Source: Acidiferrobacteraceae bacterium
GTDB lineage: Bacteria; Pseudomonadota; Gammaproteobacteria; Acidiferrobacterales; Sulfurifustaceae
Reading direction: 5' to 3'
Assembly (NCBI GenBank): GCA_021323795.1
Contig: JAJPKH010000070.1
Span: forward strand, 1 to 34,071
Length of the DNA stretch: 34,071 nt
The notes beneath the pieces are model-generated. The model was given only the letters and a program-made list of their open reading frames with translations, had not been told where the DNA came from and made no database searches. The stretch's first letter is position 1; each line of letters begins with the position of its first letter. Positions 24,310 through 33,517 of the stretch are shown here, one piece after another. Position numbers and translations under genes: made by a program.

Positions 24310-25941
24310 TCATTGCGTCGTGGCGCTGCGCGGCTCGCTCGCGGTTTTGGCCGACTGCGCCGCGGTGCGCAGCTTGAAGCGCTGAATTTTCCCCGTGGGG
24401 GTTTTCGGCAACTCGCCGATGAATTCGATCCAGCGCGGGTATTTGTAGGGCGCGAGTCGTGCCTTCACGTGCTGTTTCAATTCATCGGCGAGTTTCGGCG
24501 ACGGGCTGTGTCCGGGTTTGAGCACGACGTAGGCGTACGGCTTGATCAGCTTCTCCTCGTCCTCTTTGGCGACCACGGCCGCTTCGAGCACGGTATCGTG
24601 CGAGATCAACGCGGATTCGACTTCCGCGGGCGAGACGTAAAGGCCGCTGACTTTCAACATGTCGTCGCTGCGTCCCTCGTAGATGTAATAACCATCGTCG
24701 CGCTGCGTGTACTTGTCGCCGCTGCGAGTCCACGGTCCCTGAAAGGTGTTGCGCGTGCGCTCGCGATTGTTCCAGTAAAGAATCGCACTGGTCGTACCGC
24801 GGATCTGCAGTTCGCCGGTTTCGCCCTGCTTCAACGGGCGGCCCTCGTCGTCGACGATACGCACTTCGTAACCGGGAACCGGTTTACCCGTCGTTCCGTA
24901 CTTTACTTCGCCGGGACGATTCGAAAGAAAAATATGCAGCATCTCCGTCGAGCCGATGCCGTCCAGAATATCCACGCCGAAATGGGCGCTCCAGCGCCGG
25001 CCGATATCCTCCGGCAGCGGTTCGCCCGCCGAGGTGCAGCGGCGCAGCCGCAACTCATCGGGCCGGGGCAGTTCCGGGCTCGCCAGCATGGCGGCATACG
25101 CGGTCGGGATGGTGCAGAAAATGGTCGGCTGATATTTGCGCAGCCGCGCGAACATCGCGGCCGGCGTCGGCCGCTCCGCCATCAGCACTGCGGTCGCTCC
25201 GACGCCGAGGGGGAAGGAGAGCGAGTTGCCCAAGCCATAAGCGAACGGAAGTTTGGACGCGGAGAAAATGACGTCGTTCTCATTGATGCCGGCGATAGGG
25301 CGCGCGTACAGCTCGACCGTTTGCATCATGCTCGAGTGGATGTGAACCGTCCCTTTGGGCGCTCCGGTCGAGCCGGAGGAATACAGCCAGAAGCAGATAT
25401 CATCCGCCGTCGTCGGCGCCGCTTCAAAACGCGGCGGCGCTTTGGCGAGCGCCGCCGACATCGACAGATGCTCGCCGGCGTCGCCGCCCGACACGATGAC
25501 GTGTTTCAGGAAAGGCAACTTGCCGAAAAGCGACTTGAACGCCGCAAGCAGCGGCGCCGACACGACCAGCGCGCGGGCGCGGCTGTCGCTCAGCATGTAT
25601 TCGATATCGGCGGCGGTGAGCAGCGTGTTCGCGGCGATGGGCACGATGCCCGACTTGACGGCGCCGAGAAACGCGGTGGGGAAATCAATGGTGTCGTGCA
25701 GACAGAGCAGTATCCGCTGCTCCATCTGCAATCCCATGCCGACGAGCGCGTTGGCAAAACGATTCACCCGTTCCGACAAGTCGTTGTAGGTATAAGAGCC
25801 GCTGTCGTCGATATACGCGACTTTGGATCCACGCCCGGCTTGCAAATTACGCTCGATGAGATCGTGCGCCGCGTTGTATTCGCGTGGTATGTCGATGATG
25901 GGAGGACTGACGCTGTGATCGGCTGAGCTCAACTTCGGCAT
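24310..25941 (-). CDS. bclA: Benzoate-CoA ligase
   Basis: A 543-residue AMP-forming acyl-CoA synthetase that turns benzoate, ATP and CoA into benzoyl-CoA, the common substrate of both ring-cleavage routes. Phosphate loop YSSGSTGAPKGTVH, adenylation motifs FCTIPTAYAAML and DGIGSTEMLHIFLSN, hinge YEGRSDDMLKVSGLYVSP and the C-terminal catalytic-lysine motif PKTPTGKIQRFKL are all present. DGIGSTEMLHIFLSN is typical of benzoate-CoA ligases. The frame is open to 26079 within the neighbouring gene. ATG 25941 has AGGAG ten bases upstream and the family N-terminus. The PxxxxGK lysine is the residue acetylated in related ligases (literature). Confidence 0.93.
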   Translation of the reverse strand: MPKLSSADHSVSPPIIDIPREYNAAHDLIERNLQAGRGSKVAYIDDSGSYTYNDLSERVNRFANALVGMGLQMEQRILLCLHDTIDFPTAFLGAVKSGIVPIAANTLLTAADIEYMLSDSRARALVVSAPLLAAFKSLFGKLPFLKHVIVSGGDAGEHLSMSAALAKAPPRFEAAPTTADDICFWLYSSGSTGAPKGTVHIHSSMMQTVELYARPIAGINENDVIFSASKLPFAYGLGNSLSFPLGVGATAVLMAERPTPAAMFARLRKYQPTIFCTIPTAYAAMLASPELPRPDELRLRRCTSAGEPLPEDIGRRWSAHFGVDILDGIGSTEMLHIFLSNRPGEVKYGTTGKPVPGYEVRIVDDEGRPLKQGETGELQIRGTTSAILYWNNRERTRNTFQGPWTRSGDKYTQRDDGYYIYEGRSDDMLKVSGLYVSPAEVESALISHDTVLEAAVVAKEDEEKLIKPYAYVVLKPGHSPSPKLADELKQHVKARLAPYKYPRWIEFIGELPKTPTGKIQRFKLRTAAQSAKTASEPRSATTQ

Positions 25942-25967
25942 ATAACCGTGTCTCCTGCGGCGGTTCG

Positions 25968-26438
25968 CTAGTTTGCTTTCGTGAACTCTATCGCGCCGTC
26001 GGGCAGCAAGTAGAGCACGAGGGCTTTGCCGTCGCTGACTGTCGGGTAGTGTGCGCTGTTCGGGCCGTAGACCAACCAACCGGCCCCGTGTCCGTCGAAT
26101 TTCGCCGCCGGAGTGAGCGGCATGATCATGTCGATTTCGCCGTTCGGATGGCGGTGATGCGGACCCTTGAGGTCGTTCATTTCCACCACATCGACGCTGT
26201 AGCCGTGCAGATCGGGGCTCGGTTTAATTACCCGTCCGAACTTGATACCGCCGGCCTCGCGATTGCACATCCACCCCGCCTCGACCGCGGCGCGACAGGC
26301 GCGGAAGACGTTCTGAAACGCCTCGCCGTTCGCCGGAAACGCCTGGTTCAGGTCTGCCTCCAATTTCTTGTCCAGAGTCTTTCCTTGGATGCGCTTCGTG
26401 ATCGGCGCGATCAGATCGCGAAACTGCTCGGGGGTCAT
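25968..26438 (-). CDS. DUF4863 family protein (4-hydroxylaminobenzoate lyase-like)
   Basis: A 156-residue protein of the DUF4863 family, whose named member is 4-hydroxylaminobenzoate lyase PnbB (recollection). A cupin-like metal site is suggested by GPHHRHPNGEIDMI, followed by AGWLVYGPNSAHYPTV. GAGGAG lies seven bases before the ATG. It stands between boxD (45 bases upstream) and the benzoate-CoA ligase gene (26 bases downstream), a context that argues for a role in aerobic benzoate or epoxide metabolism rather than nitroaromatic breakdown. That role is not established. Confidence 0.8.
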   Translation of the reverse strand: MTPEQFRDLIAPITKRIQGKTLDKKLEADLNQAFPANGEAFQNVFRACRAAVEAGWMCNREAGGIKFGRVIKPSPDLHGYSVDVVEMNDLKGPHHRHPNGEIDMIMPLTPAAKFDGHGAGWLVYGPNSAHYPTVSDGKALVLYLLPDGAIEFTKAN

Positions 26439-26470
26439 GATCCGCTCCTCGAAGATTATTCGAACACCTT

Positions 26471-26484
26471 AGCGCTTAAGCGCT
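26471..26484. repeat. Perfect 14-base palindrome between boxD and the DUF4863 gene
   Basis: AGCGCTTAAGCGCT is its own reverse complement and ends at the last base of the boxD stop codon. It could be a protein-binding site or a small mRNA hairpin. It has no T-run and is unlike the TGCA operators. Confidence 0.6.
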
Positions 26485-28055
26485 TAATTACGCAACTCAA
26501 CCCCGCGCTCGGCAAGCGCTTTGAGTCTGTCCTCCGGGCCTTGGATGGCGCTGCGGCGGTGATAGAAGGCGAGCGCCCGCAAGCCGCCCAATTCCTCTCC
26601 GCCGCCCGCGCGGCCGGGACCGCCGTGCAAGGACATCGGCATCACGTTTCCATGGCCGGTATGCGATTGGCCGACGGCGGCGTTGACGGCGAGGATCCGT
26701 CCGTGGCTGTCGGCCAGCTCGAGGGCGGCGGATTCAAGGACGTTGGCATCGCCGCTGAACACGGACGCGACAAGCGAGCCCTGACCCAGGCGGGCGATGG
26801 CGAACGCTTGCGGCAAATCCAGGTAGGGAAGCAGGGTGGCGACCGGCCCGAACACTTCAACGTCATGTACCGCGCGCGAATGCAGCGGGTCATCGCACGA
26901 CAGCAGCGTCGGCGGAACGAATGCGCCGGTCGCCACGTCAGCGTCGATCGGCCTGAAGTCCTTCCCGCCGCTATCGAACAATACGCGGGCTTCGCGCTTC
27001 AGCCGCTCGATGCCTTCTTGAGCGGCGCGTTGCTGCGACTTGCTGACGAGAGGCCCCATGCGCACGTCTTTGTTGCGCGGGTTGCCTACCGCTACTTTGG
27101 CGAGCCGGCTGATCAGCGCTTCGGCTAACGCATCCTTTTGCGAAGCAGGGACGAGGATGCGCCTGATGGCCGTGCACTTCTGTCCCGCCTTGAGTGTCAT
27201 TTCGCGCGCGACTTCTTTCACGAGCAGATCGAACTCGGCGGTTCCGGCTTTGACGTCCGGTCCCATCAAGGTGGCGTTGAGACTATCGGCTTCGACGTTG
27301 ATGCGGGTCGAGGCGCGCACCACCGCCGGATGGGTACGAATGCGCGCGGCGGTATCGGCCGAGCCGGTGAACGAAATGACATCGGCCGCGGTCACATGAT
27401 CGAGCAGATCGCCGGCGGAGCCGCATACTATAGAAAGGGCGCCCGGCGGGAGCACGCCGGCCTTAATCACGTCTTCCACCATGCGTTGCGTGAGCCATGA
27501 CGTTGCGGTGGCGGGCTTCACGAAAACCGGAACGCCGGACAACAACGCGGGCGCGGCTTTTTCCCACAGGCCCCACGCCGGGAAGTTAAAAGCGTTGATG
27601 AGTATCGCGGCGCCGCGGATGGGCACCGCGATGTGCAAGCTTTGGAACGCTTTATCCTTGCTCAAGGGGACGGGAGCGCCGTCGATCAAGAACCGGGCGT
27701 TGCCCAGGGCGGCGGCCGCCCGCGCGTAGTACTTCAGGGTGAAGATGGCGCCGTCCACGTCGAAGCTGGTGTCTGCTTCCGTGGAGCCGGAATTGGCGAG
27801 AGAAATTTCGAAATAAGAACTGCGGTTCGCAGTGAGAACTTCCGCGACTTTGCCGATCAACCCCGCGCGTTCCGCGAACGTCAGTTCTCGAAGCGCGGGG
27901 TTGCCGACGCGGCGCGCATGATCAAGCGCGGCGGCGAAGTCGAGTCCTTCGGTGGACGCGCGACCAAGCTCGGTGCCCAGGACCGGATCAATCAGTGCGG
28001 TGCCCGGCCCGTCGCCGGCAATCCAATGCCCACTTACATAGTTCTGGAGTTTCAA
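26484..28055 (-). CDS. boxD: 3,4-dehydroadipyl-CoA semialdehyde dehydrogenase
   Basis: A 523-residue aldehyde dehydrogenase of the PaaZ/BoxD type. It oxidises the semialdehyde made by BoxC with NADP to 3,4-dehydroadipyl-CoA. NVEADSLNA carries the general-base glutamate and [10 protein letters not shown] the catalytic cysteine. [15 protein letters not shown] and [25 protein letters not shown] are PaaZ/BoxD signatures. Only the dehydrogenase domain is present; the PaaZ hydratase domain is absent, as in BoxD. The start is TTG 28055, reading (M)[10 protein letters not shown] as expected, with GGGTGG about eight bases upstream. It is first gene of the leftward operon, divergent from boxR. Confidence 0.93.
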   Translation of the reverse strand: MKLQNYVSGHWIAGDGPGTALIDPVLGTELGRASTEGLDFAAALDHARRVGNPALRELTFAERAGLIGKVAEVLTANRSSYFEISLANSGSTEADTSFDVDGAIFTLKYYARAAAALGNARFLIDGAPVPLSKDKAFQSLHIAVPIRGAAILINAFNFPAWGLWEKAAPALLSGVPVFVKPATATSWLTQRMVEDVIKAGVLPPGALSIVCGSAGDLLDHVTAADVISFTGSADTAARIRTHPAVVRASTRINVEADSLNATLMGPDVKAGTAEFDLLVKEVAREMTLKAGQKCTAIRRILVPASQKDALAEALISRLAKVAVGNPRNKDVRMGPLVSKSQQRAAQEGIERLKREARVLFDSGGKDFRPIDADVATGAFVPPTLLSCDDPLHSRAVHDVEVFGPVATLLPYLDLPQAFAIARLGQGSLVASVFSGDANVLESAALELADSHGRILAVNAAVGQSHTGHGNVMPMSLHGGPGRAGGGEELGGLRALAFYHRRSAIQGPEDRLKALAERGVELRN

Positions 28056-28096
28056 AATTTCCCACCCTCAAATCTTGCGAAAGTGAATTATAATGC

Positions 28097-28125
28097 TTGA
28101 ATCAGTTTTATGAGTGCATTATTAT
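28097..28125 (+). promoter_or_regulatory. Predicted sigma-70 promoter of boxR-boxCBA
   Basis: TTGAAT at 28097-28102 and TATTAT at 28120-28125 are 17 bases apart. The start would fall near 28132. The -10 overlaps the operator, so the regulator should repress its own gene and boxCBA. Confidence 0.6.
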
Positions 28126-28128
28126 GCA
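28115..28128 (+). promoter_or_regulatory. BzdR/BoxR-type operator between boxD and boxR
   Basis: TGCATTATTATGCA is TGCA-N6-TGCA and shares TGCATTATNNTGCA with the two bzd sites. It covers the rightward -10 and lies over the -35 region of the leftward boxD promoter, so one site can repress both directions. Confidence 0.77.
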
Positions 28129-28177
28129 TACTCCGTCCCGATTGGCAACAGCGTGCCTGCACTTTATAGAGGTCGAT

Positions 28178-29080
28178 TTGGCGCAGCCATCGTCCGCCGA
28201 CTTGAAAGGTTCTAAATCCGTAGCCTCCACCAATGCCCCGGGAGACACGGAATTTCTCGCGGCTCTCGGTAAGCGCGTGCGCGAGTTACGCGAGCAGCGC
28301 GGCATGGCGCGGAAGGTGCTCGCCCGGGACGCCGACGTTTCGGAGCGCTATTTGGCGCAGCTCGAGGCGGGGGCGGGCAACGTGTCGATCGTGCTGTTAC
28401 GCCGCATCGCCCAAGCGCTGGGTGTGTCGCTTGCGGAATTGTTAAGCGAGCAGGGGCGCACGGTGGAGCACCGGTTGATCCGGCGGCTGCTCGAGCGATT
28501 GCCGGAACATCGGCTGGAAGAAACGATTTTCCGTTTGATGCGGGAGTTGGGCGGGCAGGAATCGGCGCGCAAGCAACGCATCGCGTTGATCGGGCTGCGC
28601 GGCGCGGGGAAGACGACGCTCGGCGGTCTGCTCGCTGCGGAACTGCACGTTCCGTTCATCGAGTTGGATCGCGAGATCGAACGCGAAGCCGGCATGGCGC
28701 TGAGTGAAGTGTTTCTGCTTTATGGGCAGGGCGGTTACCGCCGCATGGAGCGGCGGTGTCTCGAGCACGTCATTGAAACGCAGGAGCACGGCGTCATTTC
28801 GGTGGGCGGGGGCATCGTCTCGGAACTCGACACCTACAATCTTCTGCTTTCGAATTGCTTCACCGTTTGGCTGAAGGCATCGCCGGAAGAACACATGATG
28901 CGCGTCGCCGCCCAGGGCGACCTTCGCCCGATGCAGGACAACGAAGAGGCGATGGAAGACTTACGGCGCATTCTGAATGCGCGCCAAGCGCTGTATGCGA
29001 AGGCGGACGCCGAGGTCGACACTTCCGGACAGACGCCGGAAGAAAGTTTAAAGAGATTACGTCAAGCCGTACTAGCTTGA
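28178..29080 (+). CDS. boxR: BzdR/BoxR-type transcriptional regulator (HTH-XRE plus shikimate-kinase-like domain)
   Basis: A 300-residue repressor sensing benzoyl-CoA in its family. Residues about 25-90 are an XRE helix-turn-helix (KRVRELREQRGMARKVLA, then VSERYLAQLEAG). Residues about 133-300 form a shikimate-kinase-like domain with Walker A GLRGAGKTT (139-147), the effector-binding part. The start is the main doubt. TTG 28178 has GAGG five bases upstream, follows the predicted promoter and gives the BzdR length of about 300. An in-frame ATG at 28124 lies inside the operator and upstream of the predicted transcript start, so it is less likely. BoxR and BzdR cannot be told apart by eye; neighbours favour BoxR. 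It is the only such gene in the window. Confidence 0.9.
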   Translation: MAQPSSADLKGSKSVASTNAPGDTEFLAALGKRVRELREQRGMARKVLARDADVSERYLAQLEAGAGNVSIVLLRRIAQALGVSLAELLSEQGRTVEHRLIRRLLERLPEHRLEETIFRLMRELGGQESARKQRIALIGLRGAGKTTLGGLLAAELHVPFIELDREIEREAGMALSEVFLLYGQGGYRRMERRCLEHVIETQEHGVISVGGGIVSELDTYNLLLSNCFTVWLKASPEEHMMRVAAQGDLRPMQDNEEAMEDLRRILNARQALYAKADAEVDTSGQTPEESLKRLRQAVLA

Positions 29081-29098
29081 TTCGGTCAGGAGAATGTC

Positions 29099-30784
29099 AT
29101 GGTCCAAGTTGCTTTGAAAGCCGAAAGCGAATCCAAACAAATTATCGACTACGAAACCCACCCGGATCGATACGTTCACTGGCGTCTGTCTTTCGAGGGT
29201 CCGGTGGCGAAGCTCGCGATGGACGTCAACGAAGATCGCGGATTGAAACCGGGCTACAAGCTCAAGCTCAATTCTTACGACCTCGGTGTCGATATCGAGC
29301 TGTACGACGCGCTGCAGCGCATTCGTTTCGAGCACCCCGAGGTTCGCAGCGTCGTGATCACCAGCGCCAAGGATCGTATTTTCTGTTCCGGCGCGAACAT
29401 CTTCATGCTCGGTCTTTCATCGCACGCGTGGAAGGTCAATTTTTGCAAGTTCACGAACGAAACGCGCAACGGCATCGAGGACTCCAGCAAGTACTCCGGC
29501 CTTAAGTTCATCGCCGCCTGTAACGGTACGACCGCGGGCGGCGGTTATGAACTCGCGCTCGCGTGTGATGAAATTATCTTGATCGACGACCGCTCTTCGG
29601 CGGTGAGTCTTCCGGAGGTTCCTTTGCTCGGCGTGCTGCCGGGCACGGGCGGGCTGACGCGCGTCACCGACAAGCGCAAAGTCAGGCGCGATCACGCCGA
29701 TATTTTTTGCACCACGGTAGAGGGCGTGCGCGGAACGCGCGCGAAGGAATGGCGGCTGGTCGACGACGTCGTGAAGCCGGCGCAGTTCCAGGATCACGTC
29801 AAGCGGCGGGCGTTGGAGCTCGCCGCGCAAAGCGACCGTCCGCAGAACACGAAGGGCGTGGCGCTTGCGCCGCTCAAACGCACGATCGACCAGGCGGGTT
29901 ATCACTATGAGTTCGTCGATGTCCAATTCGATCGCGCCTCGCGCCGTGCGACCCTAACGGTGTCCGCGCCCGACAAAGCTCAGCCCCAGGACGTGAACGA
30001 CATTCTCGCCGCCGGCGCTTCGTGGTGGCCGCTGCAAATGGCGCGCGAGCTGGATAACGCCATCCTCATGTTGCGCACGAACGAGCTTGAGCTCGGCACG
30101 TGGATATTGCAGACGCGCGGGAATGCGGATCTCGCGCTGGCCGTCGATGCGACGCTCGCGCGGCACCAGGACAACTGGTTCGTGCGGGAGGTCATCGGCA
30201 TGCTGCGCCGCACGCTCGCCCGTCTCGACGTCAGCTCACGCACGTTGTTCGCTCTGGTCCATAAAGGCTCGTGCTTTGTGGGTACGTTGTTCGAGTTGGC
30301 GCTGGCGGCCGACCGTAGCTACATGCTCGCGTTACCCGACGACGCCGTCGATGCGCCCGTCATTCAATTGTCGCAGATGAACTTCGGCGCGTTTCCGGCC
30401 GTGAATCACTTGGCGCGGATCGAGTCCCGCTTTTACGGCGAACCGGATGCCATCGCCAAAATACAGGCGGCCGTGGGGCGCAAGCTCCATGCTAACGAGG
30501 CCTTGGAGCTCGGCTTGGTCACCGTCACGCCGGACGAGCTCGATTGGGACGACGAGATCCGCATCGCGCTCGAAGAGCGCGGCAGCCTTTCCCCCGACGC
30601 GCTGACCGGCATGGAAGCGAATCTGCGCTTCGGCGTCGGCGAAACCATGGAGACGCGCATTTTCGGTCGCTTGTCCGCGTGGCAGAACTGGATCTTCGTC
30701 CGACCGAACGCGGTCGGCGAGGCCGGCGCGCTGAAAGTCTTCGGTAGCGGTAATAAAGCGAAATTCAATTGGGAACGAGTTTGA
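29099..30784 (+). CDS. boxC: Benzoyl-CoA-dihydrodiol lyase / 2,3-epoxybenzoyl-CoA dihydrolase
   Basis: A 561-residue crotonase-superfamily enzyme that hydrolyses 2,3-epoxybenzoyl-CoA, releasing formate and 3,4-dehydroadipyl-CoA semialdehyde. The N-terminal half has crotonase segments RIFCSGANIFMLG and ACNGTTAGGGYELALACDE; the C-terminal half (LVHKGSCFVGTLFELALAADR) repeats the fold, as in BoxC. PEVPLLGVLPGTGGLTRVTDKRKVRRD is diagnostic. Length agrees with the family. AGGAG lies six bases before the ATG, 18 bases after boxR. Confidence 0.95.
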   Translation: MVQVALKAESESKQIIDYETHPDRYVHWRLSFEGPVAKLAMDVNEDRGLKPGYKLKLNSYDLGVDIELYDALQRIRFEHPEVRSVVITSAKDRIFCSGANIFMLGLSSHAWKVNFCKFTNETRNGIEDSSKYSGLKFIAACNGTTAGGGYELALACDEIILIDDRSSAVSLPEVPLLGVLPGTGGLTRVTDKRKVRRDHADIFCTTVEGVRGTRAKEWRLVDDVVKPAQFQDHVKRRALELAAQSDRPQNTKGVALAPLKRTIDQAGYHYEFVDVQFDRASRRATLTVSAPDKAQPQDVNDILAAGASWWPLQMARELDNAILMLRTNELELGTWILQTRGNADLALAVDATLARHQDNWFVREVIGMLRRTLARLDVSSRTLFALVHKGSCFVGTLFELALAADRSYMLALPDDAVDAPVIQLSQMNFGAFPAVNHLARIESRFYGEPDAIAKIQAAVGRKLHANEALELGLVTVTPDELDWDDEIRIALEERGSLSPDALTGMEANLRFGVGETMETRIFGRLSAWQNWIFVRPNAVGEAGALKVFGSGNKAKFNWERV

Positions 30785-30816
30785 GTCCCGTCCGTCACTA
30801 GGAGTAGGAGTTTGGC

Positions 30817-32241
30817 ATGAGCATCAACTACAGCGAAAAGATTCCGAACAACGTCGATCTGGCGAGCGATAAGACGTTGCAGCGCGCCCTCGAGCACTGG
30901 CAGCCCGGCTTTCTCGATTGGTGGAAGGACATGGGACCGGAGGGCTCGCTCAATTACGACGTTTATCTGCGCACCGCGGTGAGCGTCGAACCGGGCGGTT
31001 GGGCGCATTTCGGCTATGTCAAAATGCCGGACTACCGTTGGGGGATTTTTCTCAATGCCGCCGAGCAGGATCGCACGATTCACTTCGGAGACCACAAGGG
31101 TCAGCCGGCGTGGCAGGATGTCCCGGGCGAACATCGCAGTAACCTGCGCCGCATCATCGTCACGCAGGGCGACACCGAGCCCGCATCGGTCGAGCAGCAG
31201 CGTCATCTGGGCCTCACGGCTCCGTCGCTCTACGACCTGCGCAATCTGTTCCAAGTGAACGTGGAGGAAGGGCGGCATCTGTGGGCGATGGTGTATTTGC
31301 TGCACCGTTACTTCGGCCGCGACGGCCGTGAAGAAGCGGAGGCGCTGCTCGCGCGCCGCTCCGGCGATCGGGACAACCCGCGCATTCTCGGCGCGTTCAA
31401 CGAAAAGACGCCCGACTGGCTGTCGTTCTTCATGTTCACGTACTTCACCGATCGTGATGGGAAGTTCCAGTTGAGCGCGCTGGCGGAGTCGGGCTTCGAT
31501 CCACTCGCTCGCACCACCAAGTTCATGCTGACCGAGGAAGCGCATCACATGTTCGTCGGGGAATCGGGCATCGCGCGCATACTGCAGCGCACCTGCGAGG
31601 TGATGGCGCAACACAAGACCGACGATCCGGCGAAGGTGCGCAGCTTCGGCGTGATCGACCTGCCGACGATACAGCGCTATCTCAACTTCCACTACAGCGT
31701 GACGATCGATTTGTTCGGCGCCGACGTGTCGTCCAACGCCGCGACGTTCTACAGCAGCGGTCTCAAAGGCCGCTACGAAGAGACCAAACAGAGCGACGAC
31801 CACATTCTGAAGGGCGCGATGTATCCCGTGCTCGAAGTCGTGGACGGCAAGCTGGTGGAACGCGAGGCACCCATGCTCAACGCGTTGAACGAAAAGCTGC
31901 GCGACGATTTCATCCGGGATTCGGTCGCCGGCGTGGGTCGGTGGAACAAAGTCATGCAAAAGAACGGCATCAATTTTCAGTTGAGCGTTCCCCACAAGGC
32001 GTTCAACCGCCAGATCGGGCCGCTGGCCGGCATCAAAGTCGCCCCCGATGGTCGCGTCGTGAGTCAGGCGGAATGGGACGCGAACGCGAAAAAATGGTTG
32101 CCCACGCCCGAAGATCGGGCGTACGTGGCGTCGCTGATGGGCCGTGTGGTTGAGCCGGGGAAGTTCGCCAATTGGATCGCGGCGCCGGTGATGGGCATCA
32201 ACAAGCAGCCTGTCAATTTCGAATACGTGCGCTTTAATTAA
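30817..32241 (+). CDS. boxB: Benzoyl-CoA 2,3-epoxidase, oxygenase subunit B (diiron)
   Basis: A 474-residue class I diiron oxygenase that inserts one oxygen atom into benzoyl-CoA to give the 2,3-epoxide. Putative ligands are Glu121, Glu151-xx-His154, Asp212 and Glu241-xx-His244, each one higher than the numbers I recall for the Azoarcus evansii enzyme. [27 protein letters not shown] and [10 protein letters not shown] are clear. GGAGT precedes the start. It depends on BoxA for electrons. Length is as expected. Confidence 0.96.
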   Translation: MSINYSEKIPNNVDLASDKTLQRALEHWQPGFLDWWKDMGPEGSLNYDVYLRTAVSVEPGGWAHFGYVKMPDYRWGIFLNAAEQDRTIHFGDHKGQPAWQDVPGEHRSNLRRIIVTQGDTEPASVEQQRHLGLTAPSLYDLRNLFQVNVEEGRHLWAMVYLLHRYFGRDGREEAEALLARRSGDRDNPRILGAFNEKTPDWLSFFMFTYFTDRDGKFQLSALAESGFDPLARTTKFMLTEEAHHMFVGESGIARILQRTCEVMAQHKTDDPAKVRSFGVIDLPTIQRYLNFHYSVTIDLFGADVSSNAATFYSSGLKGRYEETKQSDDHILKGAMYPVLEVVDGKLVEREAPMLNALNEKLRDDFIRDSVAGVGRWNKVMQKNGINFQLSVPHKAFNRQIGPLAGIKVAPDGRVVSQAEWDANAKKWLPTPEDRAYVASLMGRVVEPGKFANWIAAPVMGINKQPVNFEYVRFN

Positions 32242-32279
32242 CCCGGGTGTTGGCGAGAGACATCGAGGCAGATCGAGCT

Positions 32280-33506
32280 ATGGGACGTGACGACAGTGCG
32301 GAAATCGCGCGCCAGCACGTAATCGATCCGGAAATTTGCATCCGCTGCAATACGTGCGAAGAGACATGCCCCATCAAGGCGGTCACGCACGACTCGCGCA
32401 ACTACGTCGTCGATTTCAATATCTGTCGAGGCTGCGGGGATTGCATCGCCCCTTGCCCCACGGGCGCGATCGACAATTGGCGCCAGGTGGTGAAAGCAAA
32501 GGCGTATACGCTGGAAGAACAATTCTCGTGGGACAGTCTGCCGCCGCAGGAAGAGTTGGCGGGCGCCGCGGACGCGGCACTGCCCGACGACGTCGAGCGG
32601 CTCACCCAGGAAGCGCGCGCCGGACAAGGCGGCACCGCCCCGGCGCCATGGTCGGCGGAGACTCCGCGCGTCAATTTATACAGTTTGCAGAAACCCGCGA
32701 TCGCGACGGTGACGGCGAACTTCAAGCTGACGGATGAGGGGTCGAGCAGCGACATCCGGCACATCATATTGGATTTCGGCAACACCGCGTTTCCGGTGCT
32801 GGAAGGTCAATCGATCGGCGTAATACCGCCGGGCACGGACGCGAACGGCAAGCCGCATCACATCCGGTTGTACTCCGTCGCCAGCCCGCGCGACGGCGAG
32901 AAGCCGAATCACAACAATTTGTCGCTCACCGTTAAACGCGTCACGGAAAACCACAACGGCCAGTCGATCAAAGGTCCTGCCTCAAATTATCTGTGCGATC
33001 TGAAGAAGGGCGATCAGGTCAAAATCGTCGGCCCCTACGGTTCCAGCTTTCTGATGCCGAACCATCCGGGTTCGAGCCTGCTGATGATTTGTACCGGCAC
33101 CGGCTCCGCCCCCATGCGCGCCATGACCGAGTACCGCCGGCGTCACATGGCGCAGAAAGAAGGCGGCGCGCTCATGCTCTTTTTCGGCGCGCGCCGCCCG
33201 GGCGAGCTGCCGTATTTCGGTCCGTTGACGAAGCTGCCGAAGGATTTCATCGACGTCAACTTCGCGTTTTCGCGGGAACCCGGCAAGCCGAAGACGTACG
33301 TCCAGGACATGATTCGCGCGCGCGCCGCCGACGTGGCGCGATTTCTGAAGGATGACAATTGCTACATCTATATTTGCGGGCTGAAGGGCATGGAGGACGG
33401 CGTGAAAGTGGCGTTTCGCGAGGTGTGCGACGGTCATGGAATGAATTGGGACGCGTTGCAGCCGGAATTGCTGGCGAAGGGGCGCTTTCACGTGGAAACG
33501 TATTAA
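32280..33506 (+). CDS. boxA: Benzoyl-CoA 2,3-epoxidase, reductase subunit A
   Basis: A 408-residue iron-sulfur flavoprotein passing electrons from NADPH to BoxB. It begins with two [4Fe-4S] ferredoxin motifs (Cys20/23/26/30 and Cys49/52/55/59), followed by a linker and a ferredoxin-NADP reductase module with RLYSVAS (FAD), [18 protein letters not shown] (nucleotide) and a C-terminal [12 protein letters not shown]. The start is uncertain. ATG 32280 has GAGG 11 bases upstream; GTG 32247 and TTG 32250 would add 10-11 residues closer to the boxB stop at 32241. Confidence 0.93.
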   Translation: MGRDDSAEIARQHVIDPEICIRCNTCEETCPIKAVTHDSRNYVVDFNICRGCGDCIAPCPTGAIDNWRQVVKAKAYTLEEQFSWDSLPPQEELAGAADAALPDDVERLTQEARAGQGGTAPAPWSAETPRVNLYSLQKPAIATVTANFKLTDEGSSSDIRHIILDFGNTAFPVLEGQSIGVIPPGTDANGKPHHIRLYSVASPRDGEKPNHNNLSLTVKRVTENHNGQSIKGPASNYLCDLKKGDQVKIVGPYGSSFLMPNHPGSSLLMICTGTGSAPMRAMTEYRRRHMAQKEGGALMLFFGARRPGELPYFGPLTKLPKDFIDVNFAFSREPGKPKTYVQDMIRARAADVARFLKDDNCYIYICGLKGMEDGVKVAFREVCDGHGMNWDALQPELLAKGRFHVETY

Positions 33507-33517
33507 GCGAGGCGCCC

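Larger units (their letters stand above)
28056..28177. promoter_or_regulatory. Divergent boxD/boxR control region
   Basis: A 122-base AT-rich stretch between boxD and the preferred boxR start. It holds the operator at 28115-28128, a rightward promoter at 28097-28125 and a likely leftward -10 TATAAT (minus strand, 28092-28087), whose -35 is poor. No FNR-type site is seen, in contrast to the bzd region. Confidence 0.75.

Noticed and set aside
24313-25926. A 537-codon plus-strand frame opposite benzoate-CoA ligase
   Set aside because: Shadow of the ligase, very Arg-rich, no motif.
28560-29080. A separate shikimate kinase gene
   Set aside because: The kinase-like part is in frame with the helix-turn-helix domain and has the BzdR/BoxR layout; it is an effector domain, not a biosynthetic enzyme.
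30433-31995. A 520-codon minus-strand frame over boxC and boxB
   Set aside because: Shadow of two clearly identified genes; no recognisable domain and no ribosome site.
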